64,000 nt of DNA from Ricinus communis (lineage: Eukaryota > Streptophyta > Magnoliopsida > Malpighiales > Euphorbiaceae), in NCBI RefSeq assembly GCF_019578655.1, contig NC_063261.1, forward strand, positions 25,337,126 through 25,401,125, read 5' to 3'. Numbering within the stretch: the stretch's first letter is position 1; every line of letters starts with the position of its first letter. Shown piece by piece: positions 29,606 through 42,062 of the stretch. The notes under the pieces were generated by a model. That model did not search any database and was not told the DNA's origin. It was given only the letters and a program-made list of their open reading frames with translations. A program made the translations under genes and the position numbers.

Positions 29606-32600
29606 ATGGTCACTGGGAGTAACATAGATATGCTACTGAGCCTAGATGATCATCTACAAAGGCCCAATGGTAATTTGGAAGATAGTTTCCAAAGTGAGCT
29701 AGAGATGATACTACAAGCACAGCGCAATCAGCATTACATTGATCGTGAAAGAGATCTCAACATTTATAGGAGTGGCAGTGCCCCACCAACTGTTGAGGGA
29801 TCATTAAGTGCTGTGGGTAGTCTTTTTAGGAACCCAAATTTTAGTGATGTTAGTAGCATTAGTAATAGCAGCAGAAGTAATACAGTTCTGAGTGATGATG
29901 AGATTCGCTCACATCCGGCATATCTTTCTTATTATTATTCTCATGATAACATTAATCCGAGATTACCACCACCATTGCTGTCAAAAGAGGATTGGCGTGT
30001 TGCCCAGAGGTTTCAAGCTAGCGGTCCTTTGCTTGGAGATATTGGAGACTTGAGGAAGAAAAAGTTCGTGGATGAGGGTGATGGTTCATCACTTTTTTCG
30101 TTGCAGCCGAGGCTTTCTGCACAGAAGCTGGATAATGATTTGATGGGAATACGGAATGTTAGAAATAATTTCTCCATGCAGAATCCAGCTGAATGGCTTG
30201 ATAGGGGCTCAGGTGATTCGAATGGACTGCAGAGTGCTGGGCTTGGTGCAAGGAGGAAGAGTTTTGCTGACATTCTTCAGGTAATGTATTTGCTGTACTT
30301 ACTGTGTTCATGAACTGCTTATACATAATACCTGTTGGTTGTATGTGCTTGGATATTCTCTTTTAGTACATGGTATAACTGCAAGGGGATACTTTTAATT
30401 CATTTATTGTCACAGGATTCTTGTTGCTGCATCCTATTTGTATATGCTGGCTTGATAATTTTATCATTTTGTGTGGTTACTTCAAAACTTCAATTTATAT
30501 TTGGCCTACTTTTGTTAAAGGATAGATTAGATTTTTGAGGTTTCTAGGCTGTGATAACATTTTGTAGCACAGGCCATCCCACGTTCTTATTATGATATTC
30601 TACAAAAAGAAAAAAAGAACTGTCTCCTGTTATATATACTTTTATGATAAAACTGGTGAAATTTACATTGACACCTTAGGCCAAAACCTGGCTCTGCCAC
30701 TGATAATTTTCCTTTATAGGATTTATAATTGGCTCATGGTTGCCTTGAGTTGATGCTCACACCTGTAATGTGGTGTGGTAGGCTTTGTTGATTGCTAACT
30801 TGACATGGGTGAGGGGGCTTTCTTTTTGTAATGGATGTGTGATAGAGCATCTTGTATTTCATAACAATTAGTAGTAGGGTAATCCATGCATACAGGCCTC
30901 ATATTCCAACTTTTTGAGACGAGTGACTATGGTAATAGATTCTCAACATTTTGCAAGGAAATGGATGGAATAGTGTCTTTTGTTGTTTGTTATTAAGAAA
31001 TTATTCATGAGGGATCTCTAGTTTTGATCAGAACACCCTAAGGACCATAAAGGTAGATCTAAAGACATCTTTTACTGCCATAATATCTCTAACTGCCTAT
31101 GTTTTAGTTGTATTGCTTGGAAAACAAAATTCTACTAAAAGCCTTTTGACTCTCTGCATAATACTGCAGTGGTGTGTTTGCTTTGAGAAAGTGATTATAA
31201 ATGAGAGGAAGAAACTAATCTTTTCCTTGTCTGAAAAGCCATATAACCTCTTATCACAAATAGATAAATTCTCTTTTGAAGGGCATATAAAGTTATATGC
31301 ATTATATATCATTACACTTCTGCTCCATGTCTTACAGAACCAAAAAATGGAAGTAAACTTAAGTTCATTATTTTTCTTCCCATTTTAATTTCCTAGTCTC
31401 TGTTGGATAGCCAAGCATACAGCAAGAATTGGTATTTGGACATCAATTCTAATTCTATATCTGGACATTTGTTATTGTTCCCTGTTATACTGAAATCAGG
31501 TTTGCTAGTCTAGTAGATCTTGTTGCTAATAAGGCTTAAATTGTACAATTTTAATAGAGCAGCAACTGATATTATTAAGAAGTGGCCATAATCTGGAAGA
31601 TTTGACCAATTTAGGTGATCCTTTATTGCAGATCAAATATCTGAGTTTTAGGTCTTCAGTCAAAGTTATGGATGTATGATTTTCATAGAAACCACCGAGA
31701 TATAATTTTTGTGGTTACTCAAGTGTTGCTCTTTTTTTCTGTGAAGATGTCATTTCTAATTTTCTATTAACTAGGCATGAATATCAACAATGTGTTGACA
31801 ATTTCATTATTGCTTTGCGATGGTTAACAACTGACAGTAGTGTGGTTTGCAGGAAGGACTTGATAGACCTGCTTCCTTATCAGGCCATCTATCGCGCCCA
31901 GCCAGTCATAATGCTTTTGGCGATCTCTTGGGCACAACTGGGATATCTGATTCCTGTCCAGTCGGTTTTGCTGGTGGATTAGAGTCCTTGGATGGCTTGC
32001 GTTCTGGATCAGCTTCCCCTGGCCTGGTAGGAGTTAAAAGCCATGGCACAACTGTTTCTCATTCTTTTGCATCTGCAATTGGCTCATCACTTTCAAGGAG
32101 TACAACACCCGAGCAGCAGCTAGTTGGAAGGTGTCCAAGTTCTGGTCTTCCTCCTGTGGGGAGCAAAGTTGCTTTTCTTGAGAAAAAGAATGCTGTTGGC
32201 TCTACTGCTCAAAATGGTCATCTTTCTGGCATAACTGAGCTTGGTGAAATTACAGCTACATTATCTGGTTTAAACCTCTCAAAACTTAGGCATCCAGAAC
32301 AAGATAGTCTCATAGAGCTGGACAATCAGGCGGACTTTCTTTTTAACACATCCGATGGTTATAACCATCTCCAGCAACAGCTCAGAGACAAATCGAATGC
32401 TGAAAATTTCTCATTTTCGGCTAGCTACATTGATGTAGCAATGAAAAATGGTGCCATGCCAAACCTCAATGCCTCAGAGTTTAATACAAATGGGGAAGTT
32501 AGTATTCCCAAAAGAACTTCCTCTTTTACCAATCTTCACTCCAAACTGAATTCCTCTGGCCTTGGAGGTTTGCAAAGATCAAATGGGCATCTTCAAAATG

Positions 32601-35600
32601 CAAATATTCCAAGTATGAATTTTGTTAGTCATTCACCTGGTGCCTACACCAGCAATCAGAAGCTGGATTCCTTGTTGAAGAACCATCTTGATGCAGGTTA
32701 GTTCTGTTATTCCTTGTGAAGATTCACTGAAACTTACTTCCTTATGTGTGTGTGTGCAATTGTATTGATGTTTTCTTTTAAATTGTTCAGGTTCAGCTTT
32801 AGGTGGCAATGGAGTTGGACATAGTTTGAATAGGGCAGGAGATCAAGCCGGCCCTGAATTTCATTCTCAAGTTATGGACTCACGTTATGCTCAGTACTTG
32901 CGCAGAACTTCTGATTATGAAACACGTACAAATGGTCAACTAAGAAATTTTTTTGGTATTTCACATGGAGACTTGGATGAGGTCCAGAAAGCATACCTAG
33001 AGGCATTGCTTGCTCAACAAAACCAACAATATGAGCCTCTACTGGTTAAATCTGGCAGTATGAATCAGGGGTACCATAGGAATTCGTCATATGGCCTTGG
33101 CATGCCTTATCTAGGAACTTCAATGGCAAACTCTGTCCTTCCTTCTGTTGGATCTGGAAGTTTTCAGAATGAGCAAGTTGCACACTTCACTTCCACGGTA
33201 AGAAATTCAATGGGAGGATCCATTGGGTCATGGCACCCTGATGTTGGCAGCAACATAGAGAGAAGATATGTGTCATCCTTATTGGATGAGTTCAAGAACA
33301 ACAAGACAAGGTCTTTTGAACTTTCGGACATTGTTGAGCATGTTGTTGAATTCAGGTATCATAAGATACTTGCTTTGGTATTTGTTTCACTTACCCTGCA
33401 ACTGACTATTCAGCATAACTTTTCCATATGTACTTTGCAGTACGGATCAGTATGGAAGTCGCTTTATTCAGCAGAAATTAGAAATTGCTACTGCTGAAGA
33501 AAAGAACAAGATTTTCCCTGAAATTATTCCTCATGCTCGTACCTTGATGACTGATGTGTTTGGAAATTACGTCATACAGAAAGTACGGTAGTTCCTTATT
33601 TGGAAATATCTAGCCACATTCCTTGTGCCTCAGATTATTTACTAACTCGAGTATGAATGCAGTTTTTTGAGCATGGTACAGAAAGTCAAAGAACAGAGTT
33701 AGCCAACCAGCTAACTGCTCATGTTTTACCTCTTAGCCTTCAAATGTATGGATGCAGAGTAATTCAGAAGGTTCTTTCCTAAGCTCTTTGTGTCATGACT
33801 TCATGATCAAGTATAAGCTCATACACATGCCTAAACATTTATCCATGTTTTCTTGTTCTTGGCACATATTTTTTGAAAGGTTTTGCTTGAGGTGTTGTTT
33901 CTGCTTGATGTTCTTTTTGCATGTGATGCTTCCTTTCATTATAATCTTCTTTTGCATAAGACATAGCATCTCTTTGATATGAGGTTTCCAAGAAAGCCTA
34001 ATCTCATAACACTTCAGTTAATGATTATTAATCTGATTTAGGTTGTTCATAAATGAGCTTATCTTAAGTATCACTTATGGTATGATATTAGTCTACTTGT
34101 TTGTCAAGATATCTGTATTTAAGCTTGCTGTTTGACCATCACAAGGGAAAACTATAAATTTCATTCAGATGACTGGTACACCTATCTTTCTTATGAGTTA
34201 GAATCTAGGGATAATTGGTATGTGGACAGGCTTTAGTTATATGATTGGGGACACTGTTACATGTACAACCTTTTATCCTTGTTTACTTCCAATATATGTT
34301 GGATGCTTATCAATGTGGGAAAGGAGCACATAATTGTTTGATAGTGGTGTGAGATGTGCGACATCGTCTTAAAGGATAACCATTGTTACTGTTGTTGATT
34401 TTGGCTGTGGCAAGCACTTAATGCTGTAGAAGTGACTATAGGCCTTGGAGGTGGTTGGTGTGGATCAGCAGACTGAAATGGTGGCAGAGCTTGATGGTTC
34501 AATCATGAAATGCGTTCGTGATCAGAATGGTAATCATGTTATTCAGAAGTGTATAGAATGCGTACCTGAAGACCGAATTCAATCTATAATCTCTTCTTTC
34601 TATGGGCAAGTTGTAGCACTTTCCACGCATCCTTATGGCTGCCGTGTCATTCAGGTCAGGAATATTTATACATTATTTTGTCCCCTTGTGGTGGGAGTTT
34701 ATAACATTCTCAATTCTTTAGTTCTTTCTTCTGATATGAACAGAGGGTCCTTGAACACTGTGAGAGCATTGACACACAACAAATTATTATGGATGAAATT
34801 ATGCAATCTGTGTGTGTTCTTGCACAAGATCAATATGGGAATTATGTAATTCAGGTATTGAAATCTTTCTAGTTCTGGTTCATGACTTTTATTTGATTGG
34901 GAATCAGATTCATTGTAGCTTTGGCTGGTTGGTGTTGTCCTACATGCTAATATAGATAAAAGGAATTTGCCATTTTTTCTACTTGATGACAAAAACTATA
35001 ATACACGGGGAAGCATCTAAGCAATAATACATATTGCTTGCTGACAGAAGTACATCATATTCTTCTATTAAGCTTTATATTGCTGTAATAGTTTTATGCA
35101 TTCTTTTTTCTTGGTGAACAAAAGCTCCTGAGAACTGCTCTCGTTCTTCATTTATACATGCACTATTACATTGCAATATTACTGTCCTGATTTTTATGCT
35201 TCTGCTCAATAGCATGTCCTTGAACATGGCAAACCACATGAACGTTCTGCTATAATTTGCAAGCTTGCTGGGCAAATTGTAAAGATGAGTCAGCAGAAAT
35301 TTGCTTCTAACGTTGTGGAGAAGTGCCTAATTTTTGGTGGTCCTGAGGAGCGTCAAATTTTGGTGAATGAGATGCTCGGTTCTACTGATGAAAATGAGCC
35401 CTTGCAGGTATTTATCCAATCCTTGATACAAATAGCTTCTTAATTGTAGTTTTCTTGTGAAATTAGAGAAATGGTTACATACTGTGTGAAACGATTATTT
35501 TGCATGCATTTGTAATCCATGATAAAAAAGGCTAAATAGCAACCTGGAAAAGCTAAACAATTTTTTGACACACATTTGCTTATGTTTTCTAACCAACAGG

Positions 35601-36383
35601 AAAAAGCTAAAAAGATAAAATGGATGACATACTCTCTGGTTTCACATCTTATTGATATATCAAAGTCGTTTTGCCTTGTTGGTAATCTCTGTTTAGTTTT
35701 CCATTTTTAACTGGCTGTGCATAGTTAAAATTTTTGCTTGGTGATCGATATGTACGGAATTATAAGCAATTGAATAACAGTCAGACCCCAATGTCCTTTT
35801 ATGTTGTTAAATGGGCTTAGCATTATATAAGCAATCCCGATCAGTAAGGTGGAGTGAACACTTAACTCTACAACATGACGGAACATCTAGCTCTTTAAAG
35901 GTTCAAAATACCGAGTCTTAAGCATTGCCAATACAATGTGGTAAACATTTTTATTCAAGTTACAATAAATTTCATTGGTCTAAAGGGTCACAATCTTTAT
36001 TCTTTATGAAACTGGTGCTTGTTCGGTGATTATTAAAATATGTGAAATGCAAACGGCAGGTCATGATGAAAGATCCATTTGGGAATTATGTTGTGCAAAA
36101 AGTTCTTGAGACCTGCGATGATCGGAGTCTTGAGTTGATTCTTTCTCGTATCAAGATTCATTTAAATGCCCTGAAGAGATACACATATGGCAAACATATA
36201 GTCTCTCGTGTTGAGAAGCTCATTACTACAGGAGGTGAGTATTCTTCTCCCTTCTTTCATGGGCATAAAAAGAAAATGCTGGCAGGCTTTTTAAAGTATT
36301 TTTTTTACTACTGGCTTACATATAAATTTCCGGCATCATTTGCAGAAAGGCGCATAGGAATGTCATCCTCATTCTCCTCGTAA
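29606..36383 (+). CDS. Pumilio/PUF RNA-binding protein, APUM2-like
   Basis: A cytoplasmic RNA-binding protein that, by family knowledge, binds UGUA-type sites in mRNA 3'UTRs and promotes repression or decay. Exons 29606-30280, 31853-32696, 32791-33355, 33441-33582, 33663-33770, 34442-34654, 34744-34854, 35213-35407, 36060-36234 and 36346-36383 join in phase to 3066 nt, or 1021 aa. The N-terminal 660 residues are Ser/Asn/Gly-rich and match the plant NABP region. The PUF domain covers about residues 675-1010. Its eight RNA-contact helices read SRFIQQ, NYVIQK, CRVIQK, NHVIQK, CRVIQR, NYVIQH, SNVVEK and NYVVQK, followed by the KHIVSR cap. By the known PUF code this predicts binding to UGUAUAUA. 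A leader intron (about 28776-29490) is likely. It belongs to the APUM1-6 group; the exact member is not determined. Confidence 0.93.
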
Positions 36384-37098
36384 GGTACTTTTTAGCCAGA
36401 AACGTGGAAGGCACTTTTTCTTTGCCGCACAGGTGGAAGATAGTAAAAAGATGAAAGATACTTTGTACAGCTAACATGGAAGGCAATTTTCACAAGTTAT
36501 CTCATCTTTTATCTTTTGCAGTGATTATAACTGTAAATAAACATAAAGCTATGAGGCCTATGGAATAAGATCTTTTTGTTAATATCCTTATTGTAAATTC
36601 AACTCTCTTATGTAATTAATAATGAGTCTTCTTATGAGATTAGGTAGAGAAGATCAGAAAGGCAATTTACAGTTTTATGCCTTTCCGAGAGCACAAATAT
36701 CTAATTAGTTTGTAAAGAGATATTCAGTGTAAATGTCTAATTCGGATGATAAAAGGAATTTCATTGGTCTAACTCGCATATATATACATGTATATATTGC
36801 ACAATATGTATCCTCTTGTTGCACTTTGGCCTTAAGATCCTTGTCCTAGTTGTGGCATATTTCGTGGCATGGGTAATGGAATATGAGGAATTATACCTGA
36901 AACAGACCAGACGTATTATTTTTAACATATACCATTAAGATGAATCCCAATTTTACAGTCTTCAACAATATGCTATCCAATGCCTGCCACTGCCATAGCC
37001 AACTTTAGGGGGTTGCTGACCATTCTAAGCTCCACGGCTCCAAGTTGATAATCACAGGATGCTCAGGACGGTTTCAGTAAATCAACTTTCAACTCTAA
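36384..37098. other. Convergent intergenic region
   Basis: This holds the 3' flanks of the Pumilio gene (+) and the PORR gene (-). The Pumilio transcript probably ends near 36600. No other gene is visible. Confidence 0.5.
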
Positions 37099-38313
37099 TT
37101 AATACGAGTTTGAAGCTTTGTAATTCGAATCCAATTTTTGAGATTCAACAAATGAATTGTTCACCCTTCTCCTCCTCTTCTTCAAAATCACCTCTGATTC
37201 ATTCATCAACTTAATGTATTTCTTCCTGACCATTACCAATGGATGCCTCTCTATAGCCGATTCGTCTCTATAAGCCTCTTTAAGAATTGCAGTGCAAGTC
37301 TTGTTCCTAAAAGACAAATAAAACATATGGGGATGCCTTTCAAATGCCCTGTGCACCTTTTGGGGCAACCCGTAATACTTCTTAAGGCACAAAAGCTTCT
37401 TCCTTTCTGCTGAATGCTCAACAAACAAAGACAGCAACTCATGAAGAAAGCCCACAACTCTTTTCTCTGAAATATCACTGTCAGGGTCTAATGAATGATC
37501 CTCGTAAGGTGATACATAAGGGAGCTTTTGAAACTTCTTTAACCAATCTTGAATCTTCATCCTCAATCTCAAACCCTTTGATGGAAAAAGTGGAAACTCA
37601 ATTGCCTCCATTGGTTTTCCACAGTATACACCTTTACTCATTGCATTTCGTTGCAAAATAGAAAGAACCCTTTCTCCACTGTCTACACTCAATCCCTTTA
37701 AGCCATCCTCTAACTCCACTACCTTAAAAGACCCATCAAGATTCTTATCCGGGTTTTGCAGGAAATCCTCTGGCAAACCTATATACCACAACATCCCTTG
37801 GATAATCTTGAAAGGCACTACCTTTTCTTTACTCATCAATATAAACTTCTTTAACCTTTCTATCAAATCCCCTTTACACTCCTTAAAGACCCTTTGCTCT
37901 TCTCTATCAATCTCAATAGCTTCTTGGGTTAGTCTAAACCAAGGCAGATTGTACTTAGGACCAATAAACTCCTCAAAGATTGATGGGTATTGCCTGAAAA
38001 ACCTAGTAACCTTGATTTTGACGTCAAACTGCAATCCTTTCTTTGACACATCAGAGATTGGGATACAGCCATTAGGGTTTTGGGTTATGATATTCTTTAA
38101 AGAAATTATGGGTTTTAGCTCTAGAGACTTGTGTATGTGCTCTATTGAGTCGTAATATGGATCCTTTTTCCATTTCATGTAAACATCAACATAATTTTGG
38201 GTTTGAATATACTTATACGAAGGTCTCTTGGGTTTTATAGAGGGAAAGATTGGACTTTGAGAGATGGACTGAGGAGTTTTTAGGGTTTTAGAGTTGGGTT
38301 TTCTGAGGTACAT
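37099..38313 (-). CDS. WTF9: PORR-domain organelle RNA-splicing factor, WTF9-like
   Basis: Predicted organellar RNA-binding protein with the plant organelle RNA recognition (PORR) domain. The Arabidopsis relative WTF9 is reported to splice mitochondrial rpl2 and ccmFC introns. It is a single 404-codon exon without introns. The N-terminus (MYLRKPNSKTLKTPQS) is basic, Ser/Pro-rich and lacks acidic residues, consistent with organelle import. The PORR domain spans about residues 45-370, with landmarks KWKKDPYYDSIEH, RFFRQYPSIFEEF, LPWFRLT, VVGFLHELLSLFVEHSAERK and FERHPHMFYLS. The C-terminal segment is basic (KKRRRR). It is convergent with Pumilio upstream in the window. PORR proteins form a family of about 14 in Arabidopsis; assignment to WTF9 rests on remembered similarity, so the subfamily is less certain than the domain. 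Confidence 0.92.
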   Translation of the reverse strand: MYLRKPNSKTLKTPQSISQSPIFPSIKPKRPSYKYIQTQNYVDVYMKWKKDPYYDSIEHIHKSLELKPIISLKNIITQNPNGCIPISDVSKKGLQFDVKIKVTRFFRQYPSIFEEFIGPKYNLPWFRLTQEAIEIDREEQRVFKECKGDLIERLKKFILMSKEKVVPFKIIQGMLWYIGLPEDFLQNPDKNLDGSFKVVELEDGLKGLSVDSGERVLSILQRNAMSKGVYCGKPMEAIEFPLFPSKGLRLRMKIQDWLKKFQKLPYVSPYEDHSLDPDSDISEKRVVGFLHELLSLFVEHSAERKKLLCLKKYYGLPQKVHRAFERHPHMFYLSFRNKTCTAILKEAYRDESAIERHPLVMVRKKYIKLMNESEVILKKRRRRVNNSFVESQKLDSNYKASNSY

Positions 38314-38584
38314 GAGGATTGCTGTGTTTGAGAGATGTATCTATCTGCAAATCGGTGCTCAAAATTGTCACAAGAAATATGATGTCGTTTTGGAGGAGTT
38401 TAGTATTGTGCAGTAGAGGTGTCGTTTAAGGATGCTTGTCCTTTCCTCCTCTCCGCCAGTTGAGCTGAGGTGGGTAATGTAATGTAAGGACAATTATGGG
38501 AGCATAAGGCCTGATGCAGGAGCCACTCATGCTGAAAATTGACCCAACTCTCTTTACCTTCCCTTTTAATCATAAAGCCTTAGG
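38314..38584. other. Upstream region of the PORR gene
   Basis: A short leader and promoter region for the minus-strand gene. No TATA box is assigned. Confidence 0.4.
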
Positions 38585-39410
38585 CTCTGCTTGGATTGGG
38601 GATAAGGAGGGGGAAGAGAGGGTAAGGGAAGGGAGGGGAGATTTGTACCCTTGTTTGGGAAGAAAGGTAGAAATTAAATTGAAGGGTAAGCAAGAGTACA
38701 CCTTAACCTTCCATACAAAAAAAGTGCTCATTTTTGTTACACCCTAAATTGGAGCGCAAGGAAAGAGAATGAAGTAAAAAGAGTTTTTTTTATTAAAAAT
38801 AATTAATAAGTATAATTTGTAAAAGACCAATAAATATGATTACGTTGAAGAAATTACATACTAATCTTATTATAAATATAAACTTTTTCTCTAAGCTTCA
38901 TTAATCGTATTGACGAAATTATTGTATTTTAACTGCGATTTGCACATTAGCAAGAAACACATTTCACTCGAGGACTATATGAAATTATGCAGCTGTTTTT
39001 ATTTTTTTCTAATTTTATCCTTATATAAAATAGATAATCCATTAATGCTCTTTATTTATTATAATTTCACCAATTCTTTAACTACATCTTTGCCCTATAT
39101 TTATTTTTATCCAAATAAAAATCTTTCTATTCATCTTTCCGTACACAAGCTTGTGATATTATTTTTTATTTAATATAATAATATTTTATTATTTTATTAT
39201 TTCAATAATAACGTCTATGTTATAAGGATAATATTTATATTTTTATTACTTTACTTTCTTTACTTACTTTTCCCTCTAAGCAAGGTGACACCTATTATCT
39301 TTCCTTACTCGAACTCCTCCCCCGAACAAGGGAAAGGTAACTATGTACATTTTTCCACCCTTCTCCTCCCTTGCCCTTTCTTACCTCTCTTACCTTCCAT
39401 TAATTACTCT
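38585..39410. repeat. Imperfect long-inverted-repeat element
   Basis: A purine-rich left arm (about 38585-38700) is mirrored by a pyrimidine-rich right arm (about 39300-39410). Shared inverted blocks include CCCTTGTTTGGG on the left against CCCGAACAAGGG on the right, flanked by TCTCTT/AAGAGA-type runs. The AT-rich interior has no coding capacity. It is probably a non-autonomous DNA transposon or foldback element. The ends are approximate. Confidence 0.5.
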
Positions 39411-39736
39411 AGTTTTTTAATAGTAGAAGCATGCTAGTTTAGTTGATGTGGATCTACATTTAAAGTTAGTTTAGAAGCCATTGGGATGAAATATAAGATA
39501 AAGACATAGTGGAATAATGATTGGTTAAAGAAGATGGGCTAAGAACAAAAAGGAATTAATAGTAGAGTCAATTTTTAGAAAGAATGATACCATGTAAAGG
39601 ATTCACCTATTTTAATCGGAATTCTTTAAAATACTATATTGGATAATTTTATCTAGACTTGGTGTATACACCACAACTAATAGAAAAATAACACATATTA
39701 TGAGTGTTTTATTGGTATTGGAGGATTAACATATAT
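39411..39736. other. Intergenic, nothing recognised
   Basis: AT-rich DNA between two inverted-repeat elements. No gene seen. Confidence 0.4.
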
Positions 39737-39935
39737 GTCCTTACCATAATAGGCTTTGTGTATGTCCCCACCTATACACCAAACAGATAGATGATTGATA
39801 TATATTCATTATATACCAAACAGATAGATGATTGATATATATTCATTCATTTAAAACTAATGAATATATGTCAATCATCTATCTGTTTGGTGTATAGGGG
39901 TGACATACATAAAACCTATTATAATAAGGACATAC
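39737..39935. repeat. Foldback palindrome with internal duplication
   Basis: The left arm starts GTCCTTACCATAATAGG and runs to about 39810. The right arm (about 39859-39930) is its near-perfect complement, ending CCTATTATAATAAGGAC. Inside the left arm a segment beginning CACCAAACAGATAGATGA is duplicated (about 39774-39808 and 39812-39846). The arms are about 70 bp with few mismatches, so a transcript would form a long hairpin. A further partial repeat (ACACAAAACCTATTATGG) follows at about 39934-39951. Confidence 0.85.
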
Positions 39936-39951
39936 ACAAAACCTATTATGG

Positions 39952-40303
39952 TAATGAATATTATAATTTTTGAAATCCATTTTTATAGTAATGAATATTA
40001 AACTCCTAAAACAATAACAATTAAACTAATAAAAGAAATAAAAAGTAACAATCAAACAAAAAAATTATAAAATTAGAACCAATTAAATAAAAATGCAGAC
40101 ACCTTCTACTTTTCTTTTCCTCCTTATATTAGTTTTGTTATTCTGTTAATCTGTGTATTTTGTGAGAAGTCTTTTCCTTATGTCGTGGGATTAATCTCGT
40201 TTGTTGCCTTCAAATCTTTATCTAGTTTTAACTTATTTTGATCTTGACCTTACTAAGGATAAAGACTTAAAAGTAGGTGTTGTAACTTTGTAGGTAGATC
40301 CAA
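39952..40303. other. Intergenic, nothing recognised
   Basis: Moderately AT-rich DNA leading into the tandem array. No gene is recognised. Confidence 0.4.
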
Positions 40304-40867
40304 ACTTGTAACAAATCTATCTTTACAAGGCATGTTCTCAAAGGTGCAATAGAAAGTGAGTTCTGTCTTTTTATTTTAAATTTATGATTGAGTTTCAGAT
40401 TTAATTTTTCTTGGTTGAAGCTTAGCCATGGTGTGTCCTTTTCTACTTGTAACAAATCTATCTTTACAAGGCATGTTCTCAAAGGTGCAATAGAAAGTGA
40501 GTTCTGTCTTTTTATTTTAAATTTATGATTGAGTTTCAGATTTAATTTTTCTTGGTTGAAGCTTAGCCATGGTGTGTCCTTTTCTACTTGTAACAAATCT
40601 ATCTTTACAAGGCATGTTCTCAAAGGTGCAATAGAAAGTGAGTTCTGTCTTTTAATTTTAAATTTATGATTGAGTTTCAGATTTAATTTTTCTTGGTTGA
40701 AGCTTAGCCATGGTGTGTCCTTTTCTACTTGTAACAAATCTATCTTTACAAGGCATGTTCTCAAAGGTGCAATAGAAAGTGAGTTCTGTCTTTTTATTTT
40801 AAATTTATAATTGAGTTTCAGATTTAATTTTTCTTGGTTGAAGCTTAGCCATGGTGTGTCCTTTTCT
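40304..40867 (-). repeat. Four 141-bp tandem repeats
   Basis: CATGTTCTCAAAGGTGCAAT recurs at 40331, 40472, 40613 and 40754, giving an exact 141-bp period. Four full units fit between 40304 and 40867 with only a few base differences. Because 141 is 47 codons, the minus strand stays open through the array (40267-40764) as a 47-residue repeat containing RTCLVKIDLLQVEKDTPW. No family is recognised. The plus-strand flank ends (about 41120-41150) in CTTTCGGTAATGAAATTT, reminiscent of plant LINE 3' ends, so the array might sit in a LINE 3' UTR. That is only a guess. Confidence 0.9.
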
Positions 40868-41150
40868 ACCTCCTACCATATGTCCTTGAGACTTTGATTA
40901 CCTTGAAGATGATTTTGATCACCTTATATATTTCAAGCCCACAAATAAAGTTTAAAGAGCTGCATTTCTGACTTTTGGTAGTGCACCTCCTTACATTCTA
41001 GAGGTTTGATTGTTGATTTCTTGTGCCTAATATGTGTAGCTTTTGGACTACGCATTTAGCCTTGTATTCAGCCTAATGACTTGATGTATGTTTTGAGGCT
41101 CATACCACTTTTGTAATAGCACCTTTCGGTAATGAAATTTAATTAAAGAA
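40868..41150 (+). other. Possible LINE 3' tail
   Basis: A T/G-rich unique stretch ending in a TTTCGGTAATGAAATTT-type motif near 41130. The resemblance to plant LINE tails is weak and no open frame supports it. Confidence 0.25.
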
Positions 41151-41159
41151 ATTTCACGG

Positions 41160-41832
41160 GTATTATTTTTTTAAAGAAATTTTTTATTTTTATAGTTTAA
41201 AAGGATTATAATTTTTTTAAATTTTTTTTTTATTTATACAGTATTTTTTTTAAACTTTCATAAAAAGAAAAGATACCAAAAAGATATTATTTTAATTAAT
41301 ATTATTGTAATGTCGGTTTTTATTTTATATCTTTTTATATTTTTAGAATTTCGTTAGAAAAAAGATACTAAAAGTATACCTAAAAGATATCTAAAGTTTA
41401 TTTATTTAACTTGTATTATTATAAATTTTTTTCAGAATCTCGTCCAAAAGAATATATTATAAATATACTTAAAAGTTACTGAAAATATATTATTTTTAAT
41501 TTATATTATTGTAAATTCAGTTTTTATTTTATATCTTTTTATTTTTCTAAATTTCGTTAAAAGAAATACTAAAAATATATTTTAAAGATATCAAAAATTT
41601 ATTATTTTAACTTGTATTATTATAATTTTTTTTTTTAGAATTTCTTCTGAAAGAATATATTAATATATGATACTTAAAGGATATTACTTTAACTTGTATT
41701 ACAGTAAAATCACCTAAATAAGCTAGGTTTATCATTTTTATTTTATATTTTTTATGTTTAGTATTCGTGAATTGAATGATTTTATAATTTTTAATAGCAA
41801 CTAATGTGTTGTAATAACATGAAGATGTATAT
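41160..41832. repeat. Degenerate AT-rich repeats, period about 205 bp
   Basis: Blocks such as TTTTTATTTTATATCTTTTT followed by AATTTCGTTA recur near 41316 and 41521, and ACTTGTATTATTATAA-type motifs recur between them. Similar motifs (AAAGATATATACCAAAAA, AATATACCAAAAAAG) continue after 50941, on the far side of the Mutator-like element. Confidence 0.5.
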
Positions 41833-41841
41833 TTTAAAAGA

Positions 41842-42062
41842 GAGTTAAATGCAATTAAAATCACAACCTTTTATATTTTTTGCAATTTTAACAAAACCTT
41901 TCAATTTTGGCAATTAGAGGCATAAAGTAAAAAATATTTGCAATTCGAAGCAACCTGGTAAACACCGTTTAAAATTGTCTAATGTGGTTAACGATAGTGC
42001 AACTCACTTCAAAAAATTTTAACACATCAATAACACCTGGTGAACTTTCTAAACGCACCGTT
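41842..42062 (+). repeat. Left terminal inverted repeat of MULE
   Basis: It aligns with the complement of 50697-50931, clearly over the outer 160 bp and more weakly further in. Confidence 0.8.

Noticed and set aside
40304..40867. CRISPR-like array
   Set aside because: Contiguous 141-bp units without spacers in a plant genome; it is a simple tandem repeat.
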